Made by a program: the position numbers and the translations under genes. 64,000 nt of DNA from Caballeronia fortuita (GTDB lineage Bacteria; Pseudomonadota; Gammaproteobacteria; Burkholderiales; Burkholderiaceae): positions 186,001 through 250,000 of the forward strand of contig NZ_FCNX02000010.1 of the NCBI RefSeq assembly GCF_001544835.2, given 5' to 3'. How positions within the stretch are numbered: the stretch's first letter is position 1; every line of letters starts with the position of its first letter. This document shows positions 26,309-36,225 of the stretch, in pieces. Below the pieces are notes generated by a model. The model searched no databases. It worked only from the letters and a program-made list of their open reading frames with translations, and was not told where the DNA came from.

Positions 26309-26824
26309 TCAGCTCCGCGCCCGCTTGGCCGCCACCTTGGCGGATTTACCTTTCGGCACGATCTTCGTCGGCGCCGCGCCCGGCAGACGCCACACCAGCG
26401 CAAGACCGAGCAGGCATTCGATCACGTAAATCGCGCTCGATATGCCGTGCAGGATTCCGAACTCTCTCGCATAAGGCGAACTCGCCAGATCGGTGCCCGC
26501 TTCCTGTGCGGCCACGCGCAGCGAGTTCATGAACGGCTGCAGCGCAAAGTAGCCGATCAGCACGCATACCAGCATCATCGCGACGATCGGCCGCACGCGC
26601 TTGTAATCGACGATGCCGCTTTTCACGAAGCGATTGGCGATCAGGATCAAGACGAGCGCGCTGATCACGCCGATGATCGCTTCGATCTGGAAGAGTTGTG
26701 CCGCGACCGAGCCCGCGGACGCGGGGTCGAGCATCGAAAAGAGCACGGGCGCGGCGACGAGGCCGAGGGTCAGCAGACTGCCGACCCAGACCATGCTGAC
26801 GGTGCGAAAGAGCCGGTGCTCCAT
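26309..26824 (-). CDS. DUF4149 family membrane protein
   Basis: A 171-residue membrane protein with four predicted helices, matching the DUF4149/TMEM205-like family by pattern (TVSMVWVGSLLTLGLVAAPVLF at the first helix). Function is unknown. Its ATG overlaps the greA stop by one base (TGATG), so the two genes are translationally coupled, an arrangement I recall from Burkholderia relatives. The C terminus is Lys/Arg-rich (VPKGKSAKVAAKRARS). Confidence 0.8.
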   Translation of the reverse strand: MEHRLFRTVSMVWVGSLLTLGLVAAPVLFSMLDPASAGSVAAQLFQIEAIIGVISALVLILIANRFVKSGIVDYKRVRPIVAMMLVCVLIGYFALQPFMNSLRVAAQEAGTDLASSPYAREFGILHGISSAIYVIECLLGLALVWRLPGAAPTKIVPKGKSAKVAAKRARS

Positions 26825-27300
26825 CAGACGTATCGAACCGAGATGATTTCGTATTCGCGCGCGCCGCTTGGCGCTTGCACCGATGCCACATCGCCTTCCG
26901 ATTTCGCGATCAGCGCGCGCGCGATCGGCGAACTCACCGAGATGAGACCGTGATCGATGTCGGCTTCGTCATCGCCGACGATCTGGTAGGTCACCATGTC
27001 GCCCGACTCCAGGTCTTCCAGCTCGACGGTCGCGCCGAACACCACGCGCCCTTCGGCCTCGACCTGCGTCGGGTCGATCACTTGCGCGGCGGCCAGCTTC
27101 GACTCGATTTCCGCGATGCGGCCCTCGATGAATCCCTGCTTTTCCTTCGCGGCATCGTATTCCGCGTTCTCCGACAAGTCGCCCTGCGCGCGTGCCTCCG
27201 CGATCGCGTTGATGACCGCCGGACGCTCCACGGCCTTCAGGCGTTGCAATTCGTCGCGCAGCAACTCCGCGCCGCGCTTCGTCAAAGGAATCGTGCTCAT
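26824..27300 (-). CDS. greA: Transcription elongation factor GreA
   Basis: A 158-residue factor that rescues backtracked RNA polymerase by stimulating transcript cleavage. The N-terminal coiled coil has LTKRGAELLRDELQRLK and the tip GDLSENAEYDAAKEKQGF, with the acidic residues that enter the secondary channel. The C-terminal domain has SPIARALIAKSEGD. The length equals E. coli GreA when the ATG at 27300 is used. The usual carAB-greA order is kept. Confidence 0.97.
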   Translation of the reverse strand: MSTIPLTKRGAELLRDELQRLKAVERPAVINAIAEARAQGDLSENAEYDAAKEKQGFIEGRIAEIESKLAAAQVIDPTQVEAEGRVVFGATVELEDLESGDMVTYQIVGDDEADIDHGLISVSSPIARALIAKSEGDVASVQAPSGAREYEIISVRYV

Positions 27301-27329
27301 AGACCACTCACAAACAAAAACGTCCAAAA

Positions 27330-27385
27330 AAATTACCGCGGTTAAGCGCATCTCCCATCAAGCAGGAGACGCCGCTTAACCGCGG
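27330..27385 (-). terminator. Terminator after carB
   Basis: On the minus strand CCGCGGTTAAGCG (from 27385) pairs with CGCTTAACCGCGG (to 27336), and inner bases GTCTCC/GGGAGAT extend the stem. The exit is TAATTTTTTTGG. It lies 31 bp after the carB stop and before greA. Confidence 0.9.
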
Positions 27386-27415
27386 CTCGTGATACTTAGA
27401 CCGGTAATCGAAGCC

Positions 27416-30400
27416 TTAGTTTAGGCGAGCATGCAAGCCTTGTAAATCATAGACTTCCAAATCCCGCAGATAGCGCAGTCCTTCGACGGCCGCGCGCGCA
27501 CCCGACATCGTCGTGTAGTACGTGACCTTGTTGGCCTGCGCGCTCATGCGGATCGAGCGCGAATCGGCGATCGCGGCGCGCGTTTCGTCGACGGTCGTGA
27601 AGACGAGCGCGATCTCGCCGTTCTTGATCATGTCGACGATATGCGGCCGGCCGTCCTTCACCTTGTTGACGACCTTCACCGGCACGCCCGCCGCCGAAAT
27701 GGCCGCAGCCGTCCCCTTGGTCGCGACGATCGGATAGCCGAGTTCGTGCAGCATCTGCGCGACCTCGACGGCCTTCGGCTTGTCGGCGTCCATCACGGTC
27801 AGGAGAACCGTACCCGATTCCGGCAGACGCGAACCCGCCGCCAGTTGCGACTTGAAGAGCGCTTCGCCGAACGTGCGGCCCACGCCCATCACTTCGCCGG
27901 TCGAGCGCATTTCCGGCCCGAGCACCGGATCGACCGCCGGGAACTTGACGAACGGGAACACCGCTTCCTTCACGCTGAAATACGGCGGAATGACTTCCTT
28001 CGTGACGCCCTGCGCCTTCAGCTTCTGACCGACCATCGCGCGCGCGGCGATCTTAGCGAGCGGCAGACCGGTCGCCTTCGACACATACGGCACTGTGCGC
28101 GATGCGCGCGGATTCACTTCCAGCACGTAGATGATGTCCTTCTTCGAGCCATCGTCCTGCGGCACTTGCTGGATTGCGAACTGCACGTTCATCAGGCCGA
28201 TGACGTTCAACGCCTTCGCCATCGCGGCGGTTTGCCGCTTCAGTTCGTCGACCGTTTCCTTCGACAATGAATACGGCGGCAGCGAGCACGCCGAATCGCC
28301 CGAATGCACGCCCGCCTGTTCGATGTGCTCCATCACGCCGCCGATGAACACGTCGTCGCCATCCGAGATGCAGTCGACGTCGCATTCGATCGCGTCGTTC
28401 AGGAAGCGGTCGAGGAGCACCGGCGAATCGTTCGACACCTTCACGGCCTCGCGCATGTAGCGCTCGAGATCGCGCGGCTCGTGGACGATTTCCATCGCGC
28501 GGCCACCGAGCACGTACGACGGACGCACGACCAGCGGATACCCAATCTCTTCGGCGAGCTTCAACGCTTCGTCTTCCGCGCGTGCCGTGCGGTTCGGCGG
28601 CTGGCGCAGATCGAGATCCTTGAGCAGTTTCTGGAAACGCTCGCGGTCTTCGGCGGCATCGATCATGTCCGGCGACGTGCCGATGATCGGCACGCCATTC
28701 GCTTCGAGGTCGAGCGCGAGCTTGAGCGGCGTCTGACCGCCGTACTGCACGATCACGCCGACCGGCTTTTCCAGATCGACGATTTCGAGCACGTCTTCGA
28801 GCGTCAGCGATTCGAAGTACAGACGGTCGGACGTGTCGTAGTCGGTCGATACGGTTTCCGGGTTGCAGTTGACCATGATGGTTTCATAGCCGTCCTCGCG
28901 CATCGCGAGCGCGGCATGCACGCAGCAATAGTCGAACTCGATGCCCTGCCCGATCCGGTTCGGCCCGCCGCCCAGCACCATGATCTTCTTCTTGTCCGTG
29001 GGATGCGCTTCGCACTCTTCTTCGTACGTCGAGTACATGTAGGCGGTCTTCGTCGCGAATTCGGCCGCGCAAGTATCGACGCGCTTGTACACCGGGCGCA
29101 CCTTCAATGCGTGACGCTTCTTGCGCACGTCGTCCTGCTTCGAACCCGTCAGCTTCGCAAGACGGCGGTCCGAAAAACCGCTCTTTTTCAGATACAGCAG
29201 TTCGTCGCGCGTGAGGCTATCGAGCGTGCGGCCTTCGAGCGCCTTTTCCTTCAGGATGATCTGCTCGATTTGCGCAAGGAACCACGGATCGATCGACGTC
29301 TCTTCGAAGATCTCTTCCATCGTCAGGCCGAGACGGAACGCGTCGCCGAGGAACCAGATGCGGTCCGGGCCCGGCTCGCCGATCTCGCGGATGACTTCGT
29401 CGCGGCTCGTGGTTTTTTCATCGAGACCGTCGACGCCGACTTCCAGCCCGCGCAGCGCCTTCTGGAACGATTCCTGGAACGTGCGGCCCATCGCCATGAC
29501 TTCGCCGACGGACTTCATCTGCGTGGTCAGGCGCGAATCGGCTTCGCGGAATTTCTCGAACGCGAAGCGCGGCACTTTCGTCACGACGTAATCGATCGTC
29601 GGTTCGAACGATGCGGGCGTCTGGCCGCCCGTGATCTCGTTCTTGAGTTCGTCGAGCGTGTAGCCGCATGCGAGCTTCGCGGCAACCTTGGCGATCGGGA
29701 AGCCGGTCGCCTTCGACGCCAAAGCGGATGAGCGCGACACACGCGGATTCATCTCGATGACGACCATGCGGCCGTCTTTCGGGTTGATCGCGAACTGCAC
29801 GTTCGAGCCGCCCGTGTCCACGCCGATCTCGCGCAGCACGGCGAGCGACGCGTTACGCAGCACTTGATACTCTTTGTCGGTCAGCGTCTGCGCGGGCGCG
29901 ACGGTGATCGAGTCGCCGGTATGCACGCCCATCGGGTCGAGGTTCTCGATCGAGCACACGATGATGCAATTGTCCGCGCGGTCGCGGACGACTTCCATCT
30001 CGTACTCTTTCCAGCCGAGCAGCGATTCTTCGATCAGCAGTTCGCGCGTCGGAGAAAGATCGAGACCGCGACGGCAGATCTCTTCGAACTCTTCCTTGTT
30101 GTACGCGATGCCGCCGCCCGAGCCGCCCAGCGTGAACGACGGACGGATCACGGTCGGATAACCGCCGCTGCCTGTCGCTTCGGCGATCTGCGCCTGCACG
30201 GCAAGCGCTTCTTCCATCGAATGCGCGATGCCCGACTTGGCCGAACCGAGGCCGATCTTCGTCATCGCGTCCTTGAATTTCTGGCGGTCTTCCGCCTTGT
30301 CGATCGCTTCCGGCGATGCGCCGATCAGCTCGACCTTGTACTTCTCCAGCACGCCGTGATGGAACAGATCGAGCGCGCAGTTGAGCGCGGTCTGTCCGCC

Positions 30401-30670
30401 CATGGTCGGCAGGATCGCGTCCGGTCGCTCCTTCGCGATGATGCGCTCGACCACTTCCCACGAGATCGGTTCGATGTACGTGACGTCGGCCGTGTTCGGG
30501 TCGGTCATGATCGTCGCCGGATTGCTGTTGACGAGGATGACCTTGTAGCCCTCTTCACGCAGCGCCTTGCATGCTTGCGCGCCCGAATAATCGAACTCGC
30601 ACGCCTGGCCGATGATGATCGGGCCCGCGCCGATGATGAGGATGCTCTTGATGTCTGTGCGCTTCGGCAT
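27416..30670 (-). CDS. carB: Carbamoyl-phosphate synthase, large subunit
   Basis: A 1084-residue enzyme with two homologous ATP-grasp halves that form carbamoyl phosphate for arginine and pyrimidine synthesis. The first half begins KRTDIKSILIIGAGPIIIGQ and has the glycine-rich RPSFTLGGSGGGI. The second half repeats it as IMVLGGGPNRIGQGIEFDY and RPSYVLGGRAMEIV. The C-terminal MGS-like domain (about 940-1084) is the allosteric site for UMP/ornithine. It follows carA by 34 bp. Confidence 0.98.
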   Translation of the reverse strand: MPKRTDIKSILIIGAGPIIIGQACEFDYSGAQACKALREEGYKVILVNSNPATIMTDPNTADVTYIEPISWEVVERIIAKERPDAILPTMGGQTALNCALDLFHHGVLEKYKVELIGASPEAIDKAEDRQKFKDAMTKIGLGSAKSGIAHSMEEALAVQAQIAEATGSGGYPTVIRPSFTLGGSGGGIAYNKEEFEEICRRGLDLSPTRELLIEESLLGWKEYEMEVVRDRADNCIIVCSIENLDPMGVHTGDSITVAPAQTLTDKEYQVLRNASLAVLREIGVDTGGSNVQFAINPKDGRMVVIEMNPRVSRSSALASKATGFPIAKVAAKLACGYTLDELKNEITGGQTPASFEPTIDYVVTKVPRFAFEKFREADSRLTTQMKSVGEVMAMGRTFQESFQKALRGLEVGVDGLDEKTTSRDEVIREIGEPGPDRIWFLGDAFRLGLTMEEIFEETSIDPWFLAQIEQIILKEKALEGRTLDSLTRDELLYLKKSGFSDRRLAKLTGSKQDDVRKKRHALKVRPVYKRVDTCAAEFATKTAYMYSTYEEECEAHPTDKKKIMVLGGGPNRIGQGIEFDYCCVHAALAMREDGYETIMVNCNPETVSTDYDTSDRLYFESLTLEDVLEIVDLEKPVGVIVQYGGQTPLKLALDLEANGVPIIGTSPDMIDAAEDRERFQKLLKDLDLRQPPNRTARAEDEALKLAEEIGYPLVVRPSYVLGGRAMEIVHEPRDLERYMREAVKVSNDSPVLLDRFLNDAIECDVDCISDGDDVFIGGVMEHIEQAGVHSGDSACSLPPYSLSKETVDELKRQTAAMAKALNVIGLMNVQFAIQQVPQDDGSKKDIIYVLEVNPRASRTVPYVSKATGLPLAKIAARAMVGQKLKAQGVTKEVIPPYFSVKEAVFPFVKFPAVDPVLGPEMRSTGEVMGVGRTFGEALFKSQLAAGSRLPESGTVLLTVMDADKPKAVEVAQMLHELGYPIVATKGTAAAISAAGVPVKVVNKVKDGRPHIVDMIKNGEIALVFTTVDETRAAIADSRSIRMSAQANKVTYYTTMSGARAAVEGLRYLRDLEVYDLQGLHARLN

Positions 30671-30704
30671 AACTGTGCTCTGTGGTGTTCGGTTCTGTTC
30701 GTTC

Positions 30705-31847
30705 TTACGCTGCGACCTTCTGCGCTTCCATCAGCTTGATGAAGCGGTCGAACAGATAGGCGATGTCGTGCGGGCCGGGCGACGCTTCCGGATGGCCCTG
30801 GAAGCAGAACGCGGGCTTGTCGGTAAGCGCGAAGCCTTGCAGCGTGCCGTCGAAGAGCGAAACGTGCGTGACCTTCGCGTTGGCGGGCAGCGTCGAGGCA
30901 TCGACCGCGAAGCCGTGATTCTGCGACGTGATGACCACGCGACCGTCTTCCATGTCCTTCACCGGATGATTCGCGCCATGATGGCCGGTCTTCATCTTCA
31001 TCGTCTTTGCGCCGACGGCGAGGCCCATGATCTGATGGCCGAGACAGATGCCGAACGTCGGAATGCCGCGCTCGATGAATTCGCGCGTCGCGGCGATGGC
31101 GTAATCGCACGGTTCCGGATCGCCGGGGCCGTTCGACAGGAAGACGCCGTCCGGATTGAGCGCGAGCGCGTCGGCGGCGGTCGCTTGCGCGGGCAGCACC
31201 GTGACGTGGCAACCGCGCTCGGCCAGCATGCGCAGGATGTTGTACTTAACGCCGTAGTCGAACGCGACGACGCGAAACTTCGGCGCTTCCTGCTTGCCGT
31301 AGCCGCTGCCCAGACGCCATTCGGTCTGCGTCCATTCGTAGCGATTTTCCGTCGACACGACTTTTGCCAGGTCCATGCCCGCGAGGCCGGGGAACGATCG
31401 CGCGAGGCCGAGCGCCTTCGCTTCGTCGTCGCTGCCGGCAAGAATGCAGCCGTTTTGCGCGCCTTTTTCGCGCAGAATCCGCGTGAGCTTGCGCGTGTCG
31501 ATGCCCGAAATCGCGACGACGCCTTGTGCCTTCAGATAATCGGAGAGCGTCTGCTCGGAACGGAAGTTGGATGCGAGCACCGGCAGATCGCGGATGATGA
31601 GGCCGGCGGCATGGACTTTGGTGGCTTCGACGTCTTCGGCGTTCACACCGTAGTTGCCAATGTGCGGATAGGTCAGCGTGACGATCTGGCGGGCGTAACT
31701 CGGATCGGTCAGGATTTCCTGATAACCGGTGATGGCGGTGTTGAAGACCACTTCGCCGATCGTCGAACCGGGCGCGCCGATCGATTGACCACGAAAGACC
31801 GTGCCGTCGGCAAGTGCGAGTAGTGCGGGGGAAAATGACGGCAACAC
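30705..31847 (-). CDS. carA: Carbamoyl-phosphate synthase, small subunit
   Basis: A 380-residue glutaminase subunit that feeds ammonia to CarB. The N-terminal domain has DGTVFRGQSIG and NTAITGYQEILTDPSY. The class I amidotransferase domain has the nucleophile elbow FGICLGHQIMGLA and the catalytic His in FCFQGHPEASPGPHD. The GTG at 31847 has AAGGAG six bases upstream and gives the usual N terminus (LPSFSPALLALADG). The alternative GTG seven codons earlier lies before that box. Confidence 0.97.
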   Translation of the reverse strand: MLPSFSPALLALADGTVFRGQSIGAPGSTIGEVVFNTAITGYQEILTDPSYARQIVTLTYPHIGNYGVNAEDVEATKVHAAGLIIRDLPVLASNFRSEQTLSDYLKAQGVVAISGIDTRKLTRILREKGAQNGCILAGSDDEAKALGLARSFPGLAGMDLAKVVSTENRYEWTQTEWRLGSGYGKQEAPKFRVVAFDYGVKYNILRMLAERGCHVTVLPAQATAADALALNPDGVFLSNGPGDPEPCDYAIAATREFIERGIPTFGICLGHQIMGLAVGAKTMKMKTGHHGANHPVKDMEDGRVVITSQNHGFAVDASTLPANAKVTHVSLFDGTLQGFALTDKPAFCFQGHPEASPGPHDIAYLFDRFIKLMEAQKVAA

Positions 31848-32191
31848 GGGAAGCTCCTTGGGGAACACCCTGTTACCGACCTGTCTGCCCGAAATTCAGG
31901 CTTGGCTCCCGTCGTTCAGCGAACGAGGGTTTCCTTCGCAATGAAAGCGGCGGCTCGCGGGGCGCGCATCGCGGCTCGAACCGGCACGCTCGCGCGTGGC
32001 AACGGAGATTTCAAGCAGGCGATCGGCGGCGTGCGGCGCGCAGTTCGTGCGTAGCGAACGACGGTGAATGGGAGGTAGGCGCTAGGGTGCGGGTTGATAT
32101 GCTCAAACCTTCGAATTATAGCGTCAAGTTGACACGTCTGCCAAATTTGGGAGTGGTCCGCTTGCCTCTCGACACCCCTCCGACACCCCGT
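31848..32191. other. Long leader and promoter region of carA
   Basis: A 344-bp stretch without a supported gene. It holds the carA promoter candidate at 32115-32144, which leaves about 260 bases of untranslated leader. I saw no convincing leader peptide, riboswitch or attenuator hairpin with a T-run. Confidence 0.5.
32115..32144 (-). promoter_or_regulatory. Candidate sigma-70 promoter of carAB
   Basis: On the minus strand TTGGCA, an 18-base spacer, then a perfect TATAAT. It is the best promoter-like match upstream of carA and points toward it. Confidence 0.6.
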
Positions 32192-33454
32192 TCACGACGC
32201 CGCGCGCTCCGCCTCGGCCTCGCGTTCATGCAGCGCGCGGCCCGGCAACATGTACCAGATCGCGCTTACGACTTGTAGCGCGATCAGCGTCGCCCAGACG
32301 ACGACGTGGGCGGACGCCGGATAGCGCCCCGCCTGCACCGGCCATATCGACAGCACCGCGCCGACGCCGACCTGAAAGCCGAAGATCAGCAGGAAGATGA
32401 CGAGCGTCAGCGTCGTGTTCACGCGCCCCGCCATATGCGACGGGAAATAACGCGCCGCGACCGCGTAACTCAGAATGCCCGTGCCGCCGAAGACGCCGTA
32501 CGCGGCGATCAGCGTCGCGGGCGGCAACGGCACGCGCAGCACCATCGACAGTTGCGTGACGACGAAAAGCACCATGCCCGCGCCGCAGAACGCGTACACC
32601 GATACGCCGCGCCGCTCCAGGCCGCGCGCCGCCGCGCCGAAGCTGACGGAACCGAACATCATCGCGAAGCCGAGCACCGAGACGAGCGCGGACGAATGTG
32701 CGGGCGTGAGATTCATGACATCGGTGAGAAAGGGGCGGATCCATAGCGACTGCATCGCGAAGAACACGCCTTGCGTCACGACCGGAAACGACGCGATTTT
32801 CCAGAACGCGGGGCTGCGCATGATGTGCCACGTGCCTTTGAACTGCGTGACGATGTCCGCCTGATGATGCGCATCCGCCTTGCGCGGGGCGAAGAGCGCG
32901 ATCGCCGCCGCGACGACGAGCGTGAACGCGCCGAGCCCGAAACACACCTGACGCCACGTCGCGAACTGCAGCAACGCCGAAAGCGGCGAGCCGACGACGA
33001 CGCCGCCCAACCCGCCGACAGCCATCGTGAATCCGTTGACGAGCGGCAGGCGCGATATCGGGAAAAACTGCGCCGAAGCCTTGAACGCCGCCGCCAGACA
33101 TACCGACACGCCGGCGCCGATCAGCAAGCGCCCCGCCATCAGCCCCGCCAGTCCGTTCGATACGCCGAACACGCCGATGCCCGCCGCCGCGAACACGAGC
33201 AGCCCGGCTGTCACGCGCGCCGGCCCGAAGTGATCGAGCAACACGCCGACGGGAATCTGGGCGGCGGCAAAGCCGATGAAGTACAGGGCTGTGAGCAATC
33301 CGAGATCGGCGCCGGACAAGCCGAGGTCGCGCGTGATAAGCGGCGCGAAGCCGAGATTGACGCCGCGGAACACGTACGAGACGAAGTAGCCGGCGGCGAA
33401 CAGTAAGAAAACGCGGAGACGGACGGTGGACGACATGTGAAACAAGCGCTTCAT
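32192..33454 (-). CDS. MFS transporter, substrate unknown
   Basis: A 420-residue carrier with 12 predicted helices. The first loop motif region reads LGLSGADLGLLTALYFIGFA and is followed by GVLLDHFGPARVTAG, the MFS A-motif. Central basic loop ARKADAHHQAD separates the two halves. ATG at 33454 is preferred for the AAAGA upstream; the ATG at 33436 is also possible. No regulator or enzyme partner is adjacent, so the substrate cannot be inferred. The 3' end faces the carA leader. Confidence 0.8.
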   Translation of the reverse strand: MKRLFHMSSTVRLRVFLLFAAGYFVSYVFRGVNLGFAPLITRDLGLSGADLGLLTALYFIGFAAAQIPVGVLLDHFGPARVTAGLLVFAAAGIGVFGVSNGLAGLMAGRLLIGAGVSVCLAAAFKASAQFFPISRLPLVNGFTMAVGGLGGVVVGSPLSALLQFATWRQVCFGLGAFTLVVAAAIALFAPRKADAHHQADIVTQFKGTWHIMRSPAFWKIASFPVVTQGVFFAMQSLWIRPFLTDVMNLTPAHSSALVSVLGFAMMFGSVSFGAAARGLERRGVSVYAFCGAGMVLFVVTQLSMVLRVPLPPATLIAAYGVFGGTGILSYAVAARYFPSHMAGRVNTTLTLVIFLLIFGFQVGVGAVLSIWPVQAGRYPASAHVVVWATLIALQVVSAIWYMLPGRALHEREAEAERAAS

Positions 33455-33489
33455 CGATTCTTTGGATCGACAGTGTAGCGGTGTCGCCA

Positions 33490-33522
33490 GAAAAGGAAAC
33501 GCCGTCACCTTGGTGACGGCGT
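33490..33522 (-). terminator. Terminator of mltD
   Basis: On the minus strand ACGCCGTCACC-AA-GGTGACGGCGT followed by TTCCTTTTC, 31 bp after the mltD stop. Confidence 0.8.
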
Positions 33523-33553
33523 GGTTTAGCGCCTTGCCGATAGCACGGCGGCG

Positions 33554-35197
33554 TTATTTCTTCTTGCTGGTCTTCGTCGCAGCCGCCGGTTTCGCAGTCT
33601 TCGCAGCGGCGGGTTTTGCCGCGTGCGACGCCGCCGGAGCTGACACTTTCGTCACTTTCCCCGGCGAACCCGCGTGCGCCTTGCCGCCGCGCGCGGACTT
33701 CGGTTCCGCGATGCGCGTGCCGATCTTCGACACGCCACCCGACGAACGGCTCGACGCGGCTACGGTTTCCACGCGCGCCGGACCCGGGTCGGCCGGCACC
33801 GGACGGCCATACGGCACGTGCAGCACGACGACCTGTCCCGGCATCACGAGCTCGCCGCGCGTGCGGTTCCAGACGCGGATCTGCGCCGGCGACACGTCGT
33901 AGCGGTCGGCGAGCGTGCTGATCGACTGCTTGCGGCGCACGCGGATCACGAGTCTGCGCGTGTCCGGCACGTCGCGCTCGATCGCGAGCATGGCGTTTGC
34001 GGCGACATCGGCGCTGATGTCTTCGTCGTCGTCATCCGTGCGCGGCACGACGATCGTCGAGCCGGGCTTCAGACGCATGCCCGCCGGAATGCGGTTGACG
34101 GACATGAGCGTGTCCGCGTCGACGCCGATTTTCTCGGCGATCGCAGCCGGTCGCGAGCGCTCGGTCACGGTGTACGTGGTCCAGGAGGACAACGCGCCCG
34201 AATACGACGACAGATTGCGCTGGAACGAAGCGGCGTTATCGAACGGCAGCAGAATCTGCGGGTTGGTCGCGCCCAGAATGACCGGCTTCGCGAACGACGG
34301 ATTCAACGAACGGAATTCCTCGACGCTCATGCCGGCGAGCTTCGCGGCCATCGTCACGTCGATATCGCGCGCGGTCGTGACCGTCACGAAATACGGGTGA
34401 TTCGGAATGTCCGGCAGCGTGAGGCCGTACATCTGCGGGTTGCCCACGATGTTCTTCACGGCCTGCAGCTTCGGCACGTAGTTGCGCGTCTCGTTGGGCA
34501 TGCGCAGGCTTTCGTAGTCGGTCGGCAAGCCCGCCGCCTCGTTGCGCGCGATCGCGCGCTGCACGTTGCCTTCACCCCAGTTGTATGCGGCGAGCGCGAG
34601 GTGCCAGTCGCCGAACATGTCGTGCAGACGCGAGAGGTAATCCAGCGCGGCCGACGTCGACGCGAGCACGTCGCGGCGCTCGTCCTGCCACATGTTCTGC
34701 TTGAGGTTGTAGTCGCGCCCGGTGCCCGGCATGAACTGCCACATGCCGGCTGCCTTCGCGACCGACAGCGCCTGCGGGCTGTAGGCCGATTCGATGAATG
34801 GCAGGAGCGCGAGCTCCGTCGGCATATGCCGCTGCTCCAGCTCTTCGACGATGTGATACAGGTACTTCTGCGAGCGCGTGGTCATGCGCTCCACGTAATC
34901 CGGGCGCTGCGCGTACCAGTTGACCTGCATGTCGACGAGGTCGCTTTGCAGATCGGGAATCTGGAAGCCGCTGCGGATACGGTTCCAGAGGTCGGAAGAA
35001 CCCGCGAGCGAAGTGACGGGCGTCTTGTCGACGTCGATGGTTTCCTTGGCTGCTGCGGTACGGCGAATCGTGTCGGCGATCTGTTGCTGCGAAGCGTTGG
35101 AGTTGGCTGTTGCCGAAATAGGATCTGACGCCGTGGGTCCCTGGCTCGCGCACGCGGCGAGCATCAGGACGGACAGCGCGCTAAGGGTTAGTCGCAT
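33554..35197 (-). CDS. mltD: Membrane-bound lytic murein transglycosylase D with LysM domains
   Basis: A 547-residue outer-membrane lipoprotein that cleaves glycan strands to 1,6-anhydro products. The signal ends at LAAC (Cys16). The SLT domain (about 115-240) has catalytic Glu136 in LLPFIESAYSP, then GMWQFMPGTGR and ALAAYNWGEGNV. Two LysM domains follow (about 325-375, YTVTERSRPAAIAEKIGVD; and 410-460, VRRKQSISTLADRYDVS). The last ~80 residues are Ala/Lys/Ser-rich and end TKTSKKK, a likely disordered, wall-binding tail. The start at 35197 gives a proper lipoprotein signal; an upstream in-frame extension does not. Confidence 0.94.
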   Translation of the reverse strand: MRLTLSALSVLMLAACASQGPTASDPISATANSNASQQQIADTIRRTAAAKETIDVDKTPVTSLAGSSDLWNRIRSGFQIPDLQSDLVDMQVNWYAQRPDYVERMTTRSQKYLYHIVEELEQRHMPTELALLPFIESAYSPQALSVAKAAGMWQFMPGTGRDYNLKQNMWQDERRDVLASTSAALDYLSRLHDMFGDWHLALAAYNWGEGNVQRAIARNEAAGLPTDYESLRMPNETRNYVPKLQAVKNIVGNPQMYGLTLPDIPNHPYFVTVTTARDIDVTMAAKLAGMSVEEFRSLNPSFAKPVILGATNPQILLPFDNAASFQRNLSSYSGALSSWTTYTVTERSRPAAIAEKIGVDADTLMSVNRIPAGMRLKPGSTIVVPRTDDDDEDISADVAANAMLAIERDVPDTRRLVIRVRRKQSISTLADRYDVSPAQIRVWNRTRGELVMPGQVVVLHVPYGRPVPADPGPARVETVAASSRSSGGVSKIGTRIAEPKSARGGKAHAGSPGKVTKVSAPAASHAAKPAAAKTAKPAAATKTSKKK

Positions 35198-35355
35198 GGA
35201 ACGTCTGCTTCCAAAAGATATGCTTGGAAATTTGCAGCCGATAGTACGGAACAGCACTTAAGACGTCAATAAGAATGCGCGTAAAACCCCTTCAAAATCC
35301 AGCATCTAACAGCGATTCCAACGTTTCGGTTGAAGTTGGCGCGGAATAGTTCGGG

Positions 35356-36207
35356 TCAGCGGAACTTATCCTTCCAGCCGCGCATCATTCGAAACGCCTC
35401 CAGACGGTCGGAAACGGGCGTGCCGAACTGCGAGGAAAGCGTCGCCTGGATCGTGGGGACATCGGCGCGCAGGAACGGATTTACCGCTTTTTCGTGGCCG
35501 ATGGTCGTCGGTAAAGTCGGCTTGCCCGCGGCCCGAAGCGCCTGCGCGTCGTCGCTCCAGCGCAGCAGCGCGGCGTTGTCCGGCTCGCATGCGCGCGCGA
35601 ACTTGATGTTCGACAGCGTGTACTCGTGCGCGCAGTGCACGAGCGTGTTCTCGGGAAGCGCGGCGAGCGCGTCGAGTGACGCCAGCATTTGCTGCGGCGT
35701 GCCTTCGAACAAGCGGCCGCAGCCGCTCGCGAAAAGCGTATCGCCGCAAAAGAGATGCGGCGTGCCGTTACCGTCGCCCGCCTGAAAATAGGCGATGTGG
35801 CCGGCTGTATGGCCTGGCACGTCGATCACCGAAAGCTCGAGCGCCGGCTGCGCGATGCGCACCGTATCGCCACCGCTGACACGCTGCGTCAAATGCTCGA
35901 TACGCTCGCCAGCCGGGCCGTAGACGGGGATACCGCCCTCTGCCGTTCGGCTATCGACGAGTGCTTTCACGCCGCCGACATGGTCCTGATGATGGTGCGT
36001 GAGTAAAATAGCGGTCAGCCGCCAACCGCGTTTGGCGAGATAGGCCTCGACGGGCGCGGCATCGCCGGGGTCGACCACGACCGCATCGCGCGAGTCCGAC
36101 ACGAGCCAGATGTAGTTGTCCTCGAATGCTGGAACCGGCACGTATTCGAGAACATCGAGTGCAGCTTCAGCAGGCGATTTCTTGGCAAGCGAATTCATGG
36201 CGATCAT
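35356..36207 (-). CDS. gloB: Hydroxyacylglutathione hydrolase (glyoxalase II)
   Basis: A 283-residue metallo-beta-lactamase-fold enzyme that hydrolyses S-lactoylglutathione to lactate in methylglyoxal detoxification. The binuclear metal motif is THHHQDH (70-76), further ligands are in DVPGHTAGH and FCGDTLF, and glutathione contacts are in CAHEYTLSN. A second ATG three codons in (36198) is equally possible. Its start is only 18 bp from the divergent methyltransferase gene. Compared with E. coli GloB it has about 20 extra N-terminal residues. Confidence 0.95.
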   Translation of the reverse strand: MIAMNSLAKKSPAEAALDVLEYVPVPAFEDNYIWLVSDSRDAVVVDPGDAAPVEAYLAKRGWRLTAILLTHHHQDHVGGVKALVDSRTAEGGIPVYGPAGERIEHLTQRVSGGDTVRIAQPALELSVIDVPGHTAGHIAYFQAGDGNGTPHLFCGDTLFASGCGRLFEGTPQQMLASLDALAALPENTLVHCAHEYTLSNIKFARACEPDNAALLRWSDDAQALRAAGKPTLPTTIGHEKAVNPFLRADVPTIQATLSSQFGTPVSDRLEAFRMMRGWKDKFR

Positions 36208-36225
36208 CTATGCGGCAATCCGAAC

